Positions 1 through 11,528 of a stretch of DNA of 64,000 bases are shown here, piece by piece. The translations under genes were made by a program, and so were the position numbers. The notes beneath the pieces were generated by a model, which saw nothing but the letters and a program-made list of their open reading frames with translations, was not told the origin of the DNA and made no database searches. The stretch spans positions 3,311,239 through 3,375,238 of the forward strand of contig RSEF01000012.1 in the NCBI GenBank assembly GCA_003993805.1, given 5' to 3'. Positions within the stretch are counted from its first letter, which is position 1, and every line of letters starts with the position of its first letter. This DNA is from Himantopus leucocephalus. Lineage: Eukaryota; Chordata; Aves; Charadriiformes; Recurvirostridae.

Positions 1-3000
1 TTTCTGTATTCATTGTTTTTTCGATATTTTATGGGTCTGTGTTTTACCTGTGCAACTGACACTTCTGAAAAAGAAGAGGAAACTCATTGTTTACATTTGC
101 ATGAGTTTACATATACAAGAACAAATCTTGGTAGACAAAGCTAGTCAATTTAACAATGACTTAGTAATTTATGTTGATGTTGGGTGGTTATTTAATGGAC
201 TGGTGTTTGTTTATTTGGCCAGATTTAAAGCAGTGGAGGGTGCTTGGTTTGCCCATAGTTGACATCATCTTTATAACACTGGAACCATTTAAGTAAGGGT
301 GGCGGTCATAACGCTGGGTTTCTTTGTTAAAAAAAAAAAACCCAACTAAACATTTGTATTCCTCCTAATTGTCTAATGCTTCCTATTTGGTGGATACTAA
401 ACAAATCTCTAAGGAGGGGATCTTTCTGTAGGTGTCTTCCCTTTGTGGACCATTTGTCTTCCTGACTCAGTGATTTCAGTTCATCAGGCTGGAAGCCTTT
501 TACTGAATGTTGTGATACGGTGCTTCCCATAGTCAAATTTCGGACCTTTCAGGCTTTGAGCGTGATATTTAATGACACTGTTAGTGTTTACAGTATTGTA
601 TTAAAAATTTGCAAACACTGCCATTGTACAGCAAAAACTTTCACATAAAGAACGTCAACTTAAGCACATGACAAACTCTCAGCATCTGCAGACAATGGGT
701 TTGTCTTCTCTTTGTGTATTCTAAAGCTTCCAGACTTCTGTTGGTTTTTAGTTCAAAAGAAGTCTCAAAAAAAGATGCAACTTTGAGACAAAAGCCTTCT
801 CAAACCCATAACTATCTAATACATCTTCCTCCAGCTACATTACAGGTTTTTCTTTCATCCGTGTATTCAGATTTTGGGTGTACATCGATTTATACAGCGC
901 TGCTCTTGCCCAGTCAAGCAGTGGAGAGGAAGGAAAGAACAAGAACTAGGATGTCTTTCTTTTTAGATACAGTGCTACCCATTTCTCGATTACATTGTCT
1001 TGGCAGACTGTTTTGTCTTATCTGTTGAAGTCTGAGAGGTGCATGTTGGTACCAGGAGAGTTAAATTGCTTGGAGAAATTTTTCATTGACTTAAGGCTTG
1101 CCACTGTGCTTTAAAAATACGGGAAAAAATAAATCCTTGTTAGATATTTGTGTTGGTGACAGCTGTCTTGCAGGATAAAATATTTTAGTTAACGGAAATG
1201 CATTAACAAATGTATTGTCCAATATCTAAAAATGGAACTCAACAAAGCAACTTAAATTACATTTTTAGAAAGATAATTGATTGAAAACGTATATACGATG
1301 TTCAGTTTATGACAGATTAACATAGTTTGTGACTTGAGGATAGCAGTTTTTGGTGAACTTAGCACCAAATATTTTAGCAATGTGCATTAAGGACAGACAA
1401 ATTATAAGACCAGATCTCATAAATGGAACTGTAGTTACCTGGGCTTAGCAGGAGGGTTAGGAAAAGTAGAAATATGAACTAATTTCCAAAAATCTAATTG
1501 CTGCACTTACTTTCATTTTGTAGCTTGGGGATTGGTGGTTTTAAGTGTCTGTAGGACTTGGTCATGGTAATAGTAAAATTATTCCTTGTGTTATTATCTG
1601 AGTTAGGCTACTGTGACTTAAAAATCAGACTGCTGCTGAAGCCAGAGAATGAGGCTGCGGGAGAGCACAGAATTCCGACCATCTCAGGAGGAGCGCGTGG
1701 GGCTGTGCACTGGGATTCCTCCCTGCTCGGTGGCTGCTTGGGGGATTGACTGCAGGGTTTGCAGTGGGCAGCAGACTGGTGGGCAGGGGGGGTGATTGTT
1801 TAATGCTTCTGGAATTTAATCATGTCGTTACTGGCATTCTACAGTATCTAGAATTGTCATCATTTTTGCAAATAATTTGTATTTGAATTACTGAAGTTAC
1901 ATTGATGGTGTTATTTAAGGCCTTGAGGCTACCACCACATGTATGGCTTCAGTGGATGAGAATGTGACCTTAGCTGGGCAAAGCGTATCTATAAATCACC
2001 CCGAATCAGAGCCTTAATGGAGCATCTCTGGTACGTTTAGAAGTAGCTTACAGCTACGGAGGGACTCCGGAGTAGCATGACTTGCTTAGCACTCGTTATA
2101 TAGAGTCCTTCTTACAGAAGTTCAAAATTAGTAGTAAGTGTGAACTATTGTTCCACCTAAGAGCAGAGTAGCATATTTTCTTGGTGAGTGGATTAGAAGC
2201 AAATTTGTCTGCATTTATTACAGTTTCTGCCTTGCCAATTTTCCTTTGCATTCGTAGTCATGGCTCTTAGGCTGAATAACTTAAAACATTTTCCTTAGAA
2301 GAGTTTTAGTATGCAGAAAATTGCAACGCAATTGTAAACAGCTGAAGAATAATATATTTTGTTTAAAAATAGATACTACAAGTACATTCTCTCAGATGGC
2401 TCTGTGTGTGTGTGTAAAAACTGTCATGGGAGAAAGGGAAGACTGTGTATTCCATCACAATGGTCGTCCCTTTGTGATTTGAGACTGTTTTAGACAAAAG
2501 TTCCCATAAGATTCCCTGCTTGGACTCCTGAAGGAGCTGGAAAAACGATTTCCGTCCAGCAGTAATAATAGCATGGGCTTTTGGTTTTGATCATGAACTG
2601 ACATTTAAAAGTCATGTGAGGAAAGATATTTCTTGATTAAAGTCAGGTTTTGCTTAATGCAGTGGTAGCTGATCTTTCCCATCTGGTACCACACTGCTCA
2701 GTGTGCGATCTTGCCGTTGCCCGGCGCCCAGTTTACAAGTTCTCATAGGAGTTACTGACTTTCCCAAGGGACCTTTCAGTGGATCGGGTCGTTCCGTTAC
2801 CCTGCTTATTGCTCGGCTTTTCTTTTCCCTGGGAAAAGTTGCACAGCAGAGGGGTGATAATCCAGTACCCACAAAGCGTATTTGGAATTGTAGTTCTGTC
2901 AGGACTTTTGCAGCTTGTGCGTACTGCGTGCCTGGTTTTTCATTTACGTGCCAGATCCCCGCGTTTTACCTGTGGGATACAGACGTTGCGTTTTATATGT

Positions 3001-5435
3001 GGAATATGAAAGGATTGTGTGATGGCATTTCCTGGGGTTTATTCCCTAAAATGTCAGTGCTTAAGATTGCTCGCTCAGTCCTGGGTGCAGTTTTGCCTCC
3101 TGCTCCTTCCGCGTGGTCATTGGAAGGAGTCACCCTTAGGTGGGATGGGGCAGCCATCCATCCTTGCGTGCGTCTCGGCGAGGTGCTGCCGCGTGCCACC
3201 ATTAGGACTTCAGTTCTAGCGTGTATTCCGCGTGGAGACAGATGTAGGTATTTGTGTTTTGGCTTTTGGGGTACTTTGTGGATTGCTAAGATATGATCTT
3301 TCCTGCTAAAAAGCTGGATTTCATCCCAAATCCTGTGAATTTCACACAAGATCAGGTTCTCACAGCATTCAGATTAATTGCCAAAACCCCAGCATTTATT
3401 GAAGGCGCAGAATAACCACTTGCAGTGTGTAGAACTCGCCAGTGCACTGCCTCCCAGGTACAGGGAAGCTTTTAAACAACAGAAAATTATACATTTTGAG
3501 ATTTTCTTGAGTTACCTCTGGTTTCTGTACAGCATAACCCACCACCCACTAGCTGGGGGTAAATGCATTGATTATAGCAGCTACACAGGAACTCCCAAAC
3601 AAGCCATGGGTGCATTTTCCAGCGGTTTGAAAATTGGAACTTTGACGTAGTTCCTCTGATCTGTTTTCTCTGGTGATTCCCACAGGTCTCAGTATGGGCG
3701 GATGAAGATAAAACATGACTCAGTGTTTAGCTATGGTATACTTGGGGTCTCTTGTGAAAGAGGAACTTGAGAGTTGAGTTCACCAGTTACGAGCTAATCC
3801 TAAATTTCTCATATTTGCAACCTGGAGCGAAAGAGATCGCTACGTTCTCTGAGACCTATGATAGCAGACAAATGAAGGCACATAATGAATATCAAAAGAC
3901 GTGGGTTTTTGGGAAGGAAAGCCTTGAAAAACTTGGGTTTTTTTGTCATCAGAGGAGCATCGTTCCACAGGGACCAAAGCTGAAAGAAGACCAGTGTTGT
4001 GCTAGGCGAGTGACCTTAGATCAGCCACGTTTTCACGCTGTAACTACTGTTGCGCTTTGTTGCCCCGATGGGTCTTTGTTCCCAGGACAGATCGTGGGCT
4101 TTATCCCCATGGTAAATACAGAGCTAGACACTTTGTAGAAATTAAAACTGGCAAATTCCATGTGTTCTATGTCATTTGGCATTCTGCACAACCCCCTTGA
4201 GTTTGTCATAAATTCCTAAACCAGAGCAAGGTCACATCTGGTAGCAATTTCAGTCTGCCAGATGAGGCGTAATCCTATAAAACCCAACTCATTTTCTCCA
4301 GTGCTTTTCAGAGACGAGCTCTCCTGCCCCGTTTCCGTACGACAGACCGCTTGCCCTGCAAGCGTTGTACAGTGATTCAGGCTGACAGACTTTTCACACT
4401 TTATAAACTGCAAGTTTTGGAACACAGCTCTGTGTCCAGTACATGAGACAGTACAAGCAAGTAACAGTGTTGATGTCTTCACGGTAACAGGCTGCGCCTG
4501 GATTTTGCTTTGGCATTCAATAGCGTGTCCCTGCAGGATGCAGTAACCCCGTTCTTGCTCAGTATGTTGATGTCTGTGCGTCTCCTCATACTCCGAGTAA
4601 CCTGTCACCTTACGTACTGCCTAACTTCTAAGGAATCCGTACACAGCCACTGTTCTGCTTTTCTTTTGCAGGCTTTTAAAATAGTTACAGCAACAGTCCT
4701 GAGTTTTAGGTAATTCAAGATACGCACGTTCGAGACTGTAAAATATTCATGCACTAACAAAGTAATGGAACGATGATTGTTCTTTGCACATTGTAGTAAC
4801 TGAAAATAGCTCTGATCCCCAGTAACATGGAAGTTTAATAGTAGTCCATAGTTTTATGTGTTTTATCATGTTTCTATCGCCCCATAATATTTTGATACTA
4901 GTGGTTATTTTGGTATCTCTCTGCCTTTATTGCTTTATGCTTTCAAAGCACTGTATGGAGCTTGGTGATCCAGTTTCTCCAAAGCAGTATCAAAACAGAG
5001 TGTACTAGCGAGGTTATTGAAATCACAGAAGGGGTGAAATGGTGATAAATGTGTTATTAAATCAAATTAATAGAACTTTATTAAAAATTATTCTTCCAAG
5101 GTTTCCTAGGTCTTGCAGAAGGACCTCTAAGGCCTGTTTGTACAACTGCATGATACGGTATTCTCCTCTGAGGTGACCAAATTTAAGTATCTCTTGATAC
5201 TAAAACAAACAAACAAAAAAAACAACAAAACCCCCCACAAAAAAAAACTCCAAGCCATCAAAACTTTAAAAATTCCATGCCAGAATTTTGAACAGTTGGT
5301 ATTGTTACTCTTAATTATTACAAATGCAAGCTAATAAAATCCATTGCAACTAGAAAGCACCAGCTAGAAACCACCTTGTCTACTATGATTTTTGTCACCT
5401 AATTTATACCTGTTTTTGTACCTGTTTATTCACAG
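1..5435 (+). other. CENPP: Intron of CENPP (upstream part, runs off the window)
   Basis: No exon was recognised here on either strand. I looked for the piece that should precede the 5436 exon (in human it contains a FVEWFEYRKR-like stretch) and did not see it, so it probably lies left of the window. The stretch is AT-rich, with a short TG repeat near 2405-2417, an A/CAAA-rich tract near 5199-5250, and a relatively CpG-rich block at about 2700-4700 that is reported separately. Confidence 0.6.
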
Positions 5436-5515
5436 ACCAAATATCCTGATGTGGTGACCCTTCCGGAAGGACTACTGGGAGATTACATCATTCTGAGGAA
5501 CCCCAAACTTTCTGG
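5436..5515 (+). CDS. CENPP: CENPP coding exon (third from last)
   Basis: Preceded by a pyrimidine-rich stretch ending TTCACAG and followed by GTAAGC. It is 80 nt, starts in phase 0 and leaves 2 nt of a Gly codon, which the first base of the next exon completes. It encodes 26 residues starting TKYPDVV. Its second half matches human CENPP poorly, as expected for the variable linker before the conserved C-terminal block. Confidence 0.85.
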
Positions 5516-8111
5516 GTAAGCCAATAAATACATTTCTTGATTTATGCAGATAAAGAATTGTGAAATGCATAGTGACAATCTATAGATAACCAGTCTGCTT
5601 GAACATTGGCACTCTTTGCTTCGTAATGCCTCTAAACATAGGGATCAGCTGTGTGTTACTTTTGAGGGCCATAACTACGCATTGAAAACAGGAGGAGAAA
5701 ACCCCCCAAAAAGTTTTTTGAAAGTCAGAAAAAATTCAGTGTGATAGGGTGAGCCACTGGCAACTGTCCCTGCTGAGAGAAAGCAGCGTTTTCCACCCTG
5801 GGGCCTGAGCGAAGGCGCCGCTCCCTTCTCGCAGCCCGTCAGTTACAGCTCATACATCTTCTGCGGTAGGAGGTGCCACGCTCACACCTCGCTGAAGCAG
5901 CGCACGGCTCTTTGGTCATCTTGCTGTTAGACAATGGAAAGAAAATTCAGTTACCATGTTACTGAAAGCAACTGTAGCTATGTTTTTCCATTGTTTTAGA
6001 AGGAAATCAGGTGAGGGAGGGCGTCATTGCACTGCCATTTGTTATTGTTACTCCACCACACATGCTGGAGGTGTCTGGGCTCCCTGCTGGACATGTTCTG
6101 GCTGGTCTGGGATTTTAAATAGAAAAAAAAAAATCCTTAAAGTTGCATGTAAGACAATATAATTTTCACTGTCAGGAACTCTGCAAGGGCCAAGAAAAGT
6201 AACTATTTTGTGAAGGGACTGGACCATTCCCTTCTCCCATTACATCTTTGCTATAACATGCATTAATTTATATGGAAACAACTGGAAATAAAGCATAGCT
6301 CCCTCCATCATATGTGTTTATGGAACTAGCAAATAAACCATAATAGATAGTGCTGTCTTGGTTTAGCCAAATCTGCCATTTAAAACTAAATTGTTTAACT
6401 GTGGATTGCTGACATGAATTGTTGTTAGACCACCACAGTTAGAAAATAAGCTGCTTTATTTTAGTTTCTCTTCACGTTGACAGATGCCAAGTTCTGTTAC
6501 ACATTCCCTCTCACCCAAATCGTTAAATGTAAGAATTTAAAATCATTTCAGTGGGTTGGTAGAAAATACACTTGCATATTAATTTGTTTGCTAAATCCCA
6601 GAACAATCTGTGCACTAATTCTCAAAGGACTTTTAACAATGAAGTGGCAAAAGGCTGACAAAGTGTATTTAAAGGAAACTTTTATAGTCATGATCTTTCA
6701 AGCATCACTGAGAAAGGGAACTTCCTCCTCGCAATGACTCATTCTTGTGCAGATCAGCTTTGGATTAGGAAAGCCTTACTTTTAATAAGGAATTCTCCCC
6801 AACAGCAGGTATTGGAGGGGAATACGAAAGGCAGCAAAGCAGCTGAGATGTGGTAAAGCAGCAAAATAGTATGAATATTGTTCTAGAGTAATCCCTGTGT
6901 GCTTGAGTAGGAAAACTCCCCCTGCCAACTACGTAACTGTTCACTTGGTATGGTGTAGCCACCTTGTCCCACTGCAAAAGCTGGAAACAACAATTAGCCT
7001 TGCAAAAACAACAAAAACACTCTTGAAGGAGTAATGCTGGTTGAGAGTTGTTTGTTTTTTTTTTTTTTAATTAAAAGCAAACAAACGCAGGCATCCAGGC
7101 CTTGGATGTATTTATCCTTGGGCATTATTCTGAAAAGGCCATGAACAATACGAGGGTGGACCTTACTCCAAAGCCAGGGCATCACTATTCATGCAAACGC
7201 TCCTTCTGAAACTCTTTCCCCCCATTTTCATGCTGTATCCAGCACAATTCCTGACTCCAGGGTGCAGATGGTATGTAAGGGGAAGGGGGGAGGGAAATGC
7301 GATCCCGTTTTCTTTCATATCGTACTTACCATTTGTGAGACAAAGACAAGAACCAGGGGAAAAAATCCTTGCGGCTGAAAATTTGAATGTACCTGGAAAT
7401 GCTGCAGTAACTTCTCCTGGGCAATAGATTAGCAGTGCCCCTTGGGTTCAAAACATGAGTATTTCTCAGTCTCAGAGATGGGCAAGTTGCATTACCCGAG
7501 GTGAATTTTGTTTAAGAGCATAATGAGTGTGAACTGCCTGAATACTAATTAACACTTAACTAATGTTTGTGTGCACGTGACACAGGTTTGAATTAATGAT
7601 TGTTTGGAAGATACACATAGATGAAGAAGGGACAATTACGCCTGTTCTGGACCTTCTGACGAAAGTACCGGAGCAAGGTAACGTCATTCACTCCAGAGAC
7701 CCCTTCTGGGCTTTCCAGTAGAACAGCTGTCCCCTTTTTTGGTCAGCATCTCTTTAGATAAAATGGAAATACATCCTGCAGAGCCCAACCAGGCACACAA
7801 ATCCCAATTTAGCCAGTGGCAAAGCTTCACCTCCTGTATAATTTATAAGGACTTACAAGAAACAACTGTCTTCCTCTTCTAGACAGCAGGTAGCCTGTTT
7901 TATCTGAAAACACACTGCTGACAGTTAACTACTTTCAGTCATCACGCAACTGTGTGAAAATAAGGCTCATTGTTACGTTTTTCTTGCAGTCCTGGAGCAG
8001 AGGATGGCAACCGTTGAAAATGCACCCGCCCGCTTCCGAAGCTTGCTGCTTCTGCTTGGGATCGAGGCAGCTATCGAGAATCTGATCAAAGTGGTTTGCT
8101 TGGAGAAATGA
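5436..8111 (+). CDS. CENPP: Centromere protein P, C-terminal part (3 exons; gene is 5'-truncated by the window)
   Basis: CENP-P is a subunit of the constitutive centromere-associated network (CCAN). It pairs with CENP-O in the CENP-O/P/Q/U/R complex at the inner kinetochore, in the nucleus. Seen here: exons 5436-5515, 7586-7677 and 7990-8111, with phases that fit, joining to 97 codons plus TGA. The product begins TKYPDVVTLPEG, continues FELMIVWKIHIDEEG and VLDLLTKVPE, and ends LLGIEAAIENLIKVVCLEK. From memory, human CENPP (about 288 aa) has the corresponding KYPDAV, FELVIVWRIQIDEDG, LDLLTKVPQ and LLGIEAALESLIKSLC, so this is roughly the last third (RWD-like C-terminal domain). The gene converges on IPPK as it does in human. 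The N-terminal exons are not in the window. Exon assignment rests on splice sites, frame continuity and remembered homology. Confidence 0.9.
5516..7585 (+). other. CENPP: CENPP intron
   Basis: Bounded by GTAAGC at the donor and GACACAG at the acceptor. A GC-richer patch lies around 5750-5900. Short T-run and A-run tracts occur near 6121 and 7052. No RNA gene or conserved coding block was recognised. Confidence 0.8.
7586..7677 (+). CDS. CENPP: CENPP coding exon (second from last)
   Basis: Exon of 92 nt between CACAG and GTAACG. The first base closes a split Gly codon and the last base opens a Val codon. It encodes FELMIVWKIHIDEEG then VLDLLTKVPEQ, the most strongly conserved stretch of the CENPP C-terminus seen here. 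Confidence 0.92.
7678..7989 (+). other. CENPP: Last CENPP intron
   Basis: A 312-nt intron with GTAACG donor and TTTTTCTTGCAG acceptor. Nothing else was seen in it. Confidence 0.85.
7990..8111 (+). CDS. CENPP: CENPP last coding exon, with stop
   Basis: Follows the acceptor TTCTTGCAG. It opens by closing a Val codon, encodes VLEQRMATVENAPARF, then the hydrophobic LLLLLGIEAAIENLI, and ends KVVCLEK-TGA at 8109-8111. It corresponds to the human C-terminus ending SLIKSLCAEENN. Confidence 0.92.
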
Positions 8112-8187
8112 ATAGCAGCATGACTTACAACAGGTAGCAATTTCAAAAGTAGTTTTAATTAAGATATTGTGTTACACAGTCTATAAT

Positions 8188-8193
8188 TTTATT
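8188..8193 (-). terminator. IPPK: Poly(A) signal AATAAA (minus strand), candidate distal IPPK end
   Basis: The plus strand reads TTTATT. An ATTAAA variant lies further on at 8154-8159. If used, the IPPK 3' end would overlap the CENPP 3' UTR on the opposite strand. Confidence 0.4.
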
Positions 8194-8294
8194 GAATATA
8201 AACATTAAGTTATTTTTCCATTTAGAAACCATACTCATAAAACATGCTATCTGTACAATTATGGCACGTTATATATAAATTGTCATGACATGAA

Positions 8295-8300
8295 AATAAA
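8295..8300 (+). terminator. CENPP: Poly(A) signal AATAAA, candidate for CENPP
   Basis: Canonical hexamer 184 nt after the CENPP stop codon, in AT-rich context. A second hexamer follows at 8328-8333. Use is inferred. Confidence 0.6.
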
Positions 8301-8327
8301 TACAGCCATTTAAATACAAAAATGCCA

Positions 8328-8333
8328 AATAAA
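8328..8333 (+). terminator. CENPP: Second poly(A) signal AATAAA, candidate for CENPP
   Basis: Canonical hexamer 28 nt after the first one. Either or both could set the CENPP 3' end. Confidence 0.5.
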
Positions 8334-9533
8334 ATAGTTACATGTACAGAGTGATTTCATTATAAATTTATCTTTCTGAATCATTAATGTACCAGAGTGG
8401 TTTACCTTAACATTTTCTAGACACCTGGAAAGTGTTAAAAGATCATGCACTGTCAAAATCAAGTCCGTAAAAATCCATTTCATTTCACAGCTCTGTAAAA
8501 GTACAGTGATTTTAAAATTACAAGAGAACAGTAAGAGACTCCTAGAACAAAGAGTTAAATAGCTTTCTCATTAAATTAGGGTGGAAGTAGACAATTTGAA
8601 GATTTCAAAGACATATTATGCTAACAAAACAAAAAAAGAAAAGAGAGGGTAACTGTATGAAGTAACTTTTTTCCACAATGTAAGTGTCGAGTGGAGACAA
8701 CATTAAACTGAACAAGAAAGGACCACTGAACTTCTCTAAAGAGAGATGGACGAGTTAACTGCTGCTCACTGCAGTACTTCGTTTTGATTTCCTACTTCTA
8801 GGGGGAATTTCTAGTAGGTAATACATGACGAAAGCATCACATTTCATACATTCATCCCTGAAGAAACAAAACAGATTGAGACATCTGTATAATCTTCCTT
8901 CGCTTCCATCAGATGTACCATTAGCTCATTTGTGAACTCTCAGCATTTTCCAAGGGAGTTCCTGCTCCGCAGTAGCTATCACAACCAAACGACCGTACCA
9001 AAGCCAAACTGATACAACTGTAAGTCACATCCTTCTCAGGTAGGGAGCAAAACTATTGTTGTTCCTGGAATCAAGGGGCCAAAACTACAAACTGTGGACT
9101 CTCGAGTAATATTAAGAGAGTTCCATTTCCAAGTCCATAGCTGCTCTAACCATGCAAGCTGTACAACTGCCTGCTCTGTTTATAAGTTATGACAAAATAT
9201 TATCGAACAATAGCAGAACAGGTGGAGAAACCAAGAACTAAAGCAACAGTATGTTTATAATGCCATAACTTTAATAATCTGCTATTTGATCACTGAAATA
9301 GTCTCCTACTGTTCTGGTAGGCTGGGAAAAACTGACAGACCAGATTGGTTTCTGTCAGAATCTTCAGCTGAGCAATGCCAGAGATTAAGTTTTGATGAAC
9401 AGCAACTCTATCGTAAAATATCATTAGATACAAGGCAGACTAGTTTCAAGTTTGGAATCCAGTAGGACAGGCAAAATTCATTACTTTATGCACAGACATG
9501 TTACTGGTTTAGCTAGTTTTGTGTAACCTTTAG

Positions 9534-9539
9534 TTTATT
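9534..9539 (-). terminator. IPPK: Poly(A) signal AATAAA (minus strand), candidate proximal IPPK end
   Basis: The plus strand reads TTTATT. Use here would give a 3' UTR of about 1.8 kb. Not proven. Confidence 0.35.
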
Positions 9540-11302
9540 TCATCTTTAGCTCCTTATTGCATGAAAATGAAACTGTTTGATCAGCACATACACTTCTATT
9601 TGCATATGAAATGTGTGTAAAGTTACAGCATAAAAATCTGAAAACTTCCTGGCTGTGGATAGTCCGTCCTTCCTCCTCTTGCCTAACAGTTGGAGGATTT
9701 CTGGATTTAAAAGTAGCTCTTTCTCCCCCCAGGCTTTCTTTGGAAAGGAGGGGTCATCACCACTGCCACCTGCCAGCTTATTGCACTGTTGTAGTATCCC
9801 ATTTCAGGACCCTGTCCCAGGAAGGCGCACGCCCTCAGTGGGAGCTGGAGTACCGGAGACTGCTTACCCGGGTCACTGCCTGTGGCAAAGCTCTGCTGTC
9901 TAGATCCCATATTTCTTCCTTGAGTTGTGCCAATATATACAGCGTTTTCTGGGTTTGCTTTTTGACTTTCAGGTAAAACAGAACAATGCAAACATTACAT
10001 TGAGATCCCAATGCAAATTTTTTTTTTTAAATGTTAAACTACATTATTTTGAAAAACATTACCAGTTCCCTGGAGCCTGAATTCACAGCATCTCTCCGCA
10101 CATTTCAGGGTGTGTGGTCCCCAAGTATAGGGGAAAAGCATCTGTAGATTTTATCATACTACCCTTCATTTCAAGTATATCCTCAGTCTCCAACTCAAGG
10201 CTCTTCCTTGAGGATGGCATTTACTGCAACATCTCACAAGACTTCAGCTGCACATACCACTGTTTACAAAGTAAAGCTGCCATTGAATTGCTGAAGCAGC
10301 GATACAAGCTTAGCTCCAGTACTCATCATAAGAAAGTGACTCCCTGCAGCTCCAGAAAATCAGATACTGTCAACAAGTGTCTGTGTCACTTACTTAAAAA
10401 GAAAAAGCCTGAAAGCAGCTGGTCACGCTATGCAGCGTGGGGGATTATCAGTGAAATAATGCCGCTGTTTGACACAATCTGAAAGAGCCAAAATAACCTA
10501 TAAAACTCAGAATATACTATTCTTATAGCTCAATTTAAATTAGGTAAGAACAAGCTGTTGTTTCACCTTCAATAGCAGCACGTAATGGATAGAAACTAAA
10601 AGACCAGTATGTCAGATGAGTTAAGCCCAGCTATCACATAAAATTCAAAGATGCTTACCTCTAACCCTTTTCACTTAGTTTCAGAAGCTTTAGGTAGATA
10701 CAAGGTGATCACAAAACTTCTGGAGGCAGTCTGGTGTTCTTAATCGTCTCATGCATTAGTATTTAAAAGTGTTCTGCAGTAACACAGTAGTTCCAGAGAT
10801 CAGTAACACTTGAGTAGCCATTTCAGCTGTGTTTTCAGTGGACTTAATGCTAAAGTTTTGTACAAGGCTTTGTCAGAGCATTCCCTCTTCCTAGTAGGTA
10901 CGAGTGAGACTCACGCACAAGCTCCAAGGCAATTCTCTTGTTAGTAATTAGGCTTTCTATGTTAGTGCAATACTTCAGGAAAACCTTTAATTCTGTGCTC
11001 TTTCAATTCTAAGGAAGTAGACTTTTAGTATTAATTTGATCTGTCCTCTAGTTCCAAGGTATGGCACATTACCTGTTCTGTCATATTAAATACATTCATT
11101 AAGGTTATATAGCAAACGTGTGTTTTAGTGCTATTCCATGTCTTTGAAAAGGCATACCAATTAGAAATCATGTCTTAAAGCAAAAACATTCACAGCTGAA
11201 AAATGCACTGAACACAACAGGAAAAAGAAAATCACCATAATTGTATTCCATTAATCTTCCACTTTCTAGTGTGTTCAAATAAAAATAACCTTAAGGAAAC
11301 AG

Positions 11303-11528
11303 TTACACTTTATGGAGAACTAACGTGCAGTCTTCGTTCTCCTTGAAGAGATTGGACATAACTGGGTCATCTTTGGCCTGTACATTCTTCAAATAATAGT
11401 TTACTATCTTGCCGTCAAGTTTGTACTGATGAGGAATGCTGTCATATGGTTTTAGATCGAGGTCCAGGACAGAAACAGAAAAGGTGAATCTTGATTTGGA
11501 CGTTAGTACCACAGGTCTCTGCTCAGAG
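11303..11528 (-). CDS. IPPK: IPPK exon 13, with stop
   Basis: 226 nt, residues 417-491 and TAA (11305-11303). It encodes SEQRPVV, the motif LDLDLKPYDSIPHQYKLDGK and the terminal CTLVLHKV, identical to the human last residues. Acceptor GTTTTCCAG. Confidence 0.97.

Larger units (their letters stand above)
8112..8350 (+). other. CENPP: CENPP 3' UTR (inferred extent)
   Basis: AU-rich sequence after the CENPP stop that contains two canonical poly(A) signals (see 8295 and 8328). The end is inferred as shortly after the second signal. The same DNA could also be the far end of the IPPK 3' UTR on the other strand. Confidence 0.6.
8160..11302 (-). other. IPPK: IPPK 3' UTR (inferred extent)
   Basis: No other gene was recognised between the IPPK stop (11303) and the CENPP stop, so this 3.1 kb is read as a long IPPK 3' UTR, possibly with several ends. 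On the minus strand AATAAA occurs at 9534-9539 and at 8188-8193. Open frames in the GC-richer part (about 9610-9990, both strands) resemble no protein I know and are treated as chance. Confidence 0.5.

Noticed and set aside
2703..3296. 197-codon open frame on the plus strand inside the CENPP intron
   Set aside because: It opens with GTG rather than ATG, resembles no family, and overlaps a 118-codon frame on the other strand. The CpG-rich composition explains its length.
9611..9991. Overlapping frames on both strands in the IPPK 3' UTR
   Set aside because: They are 121 and 94 codons long, mutually overlapping, without known motifs and inside the inferred UTR.
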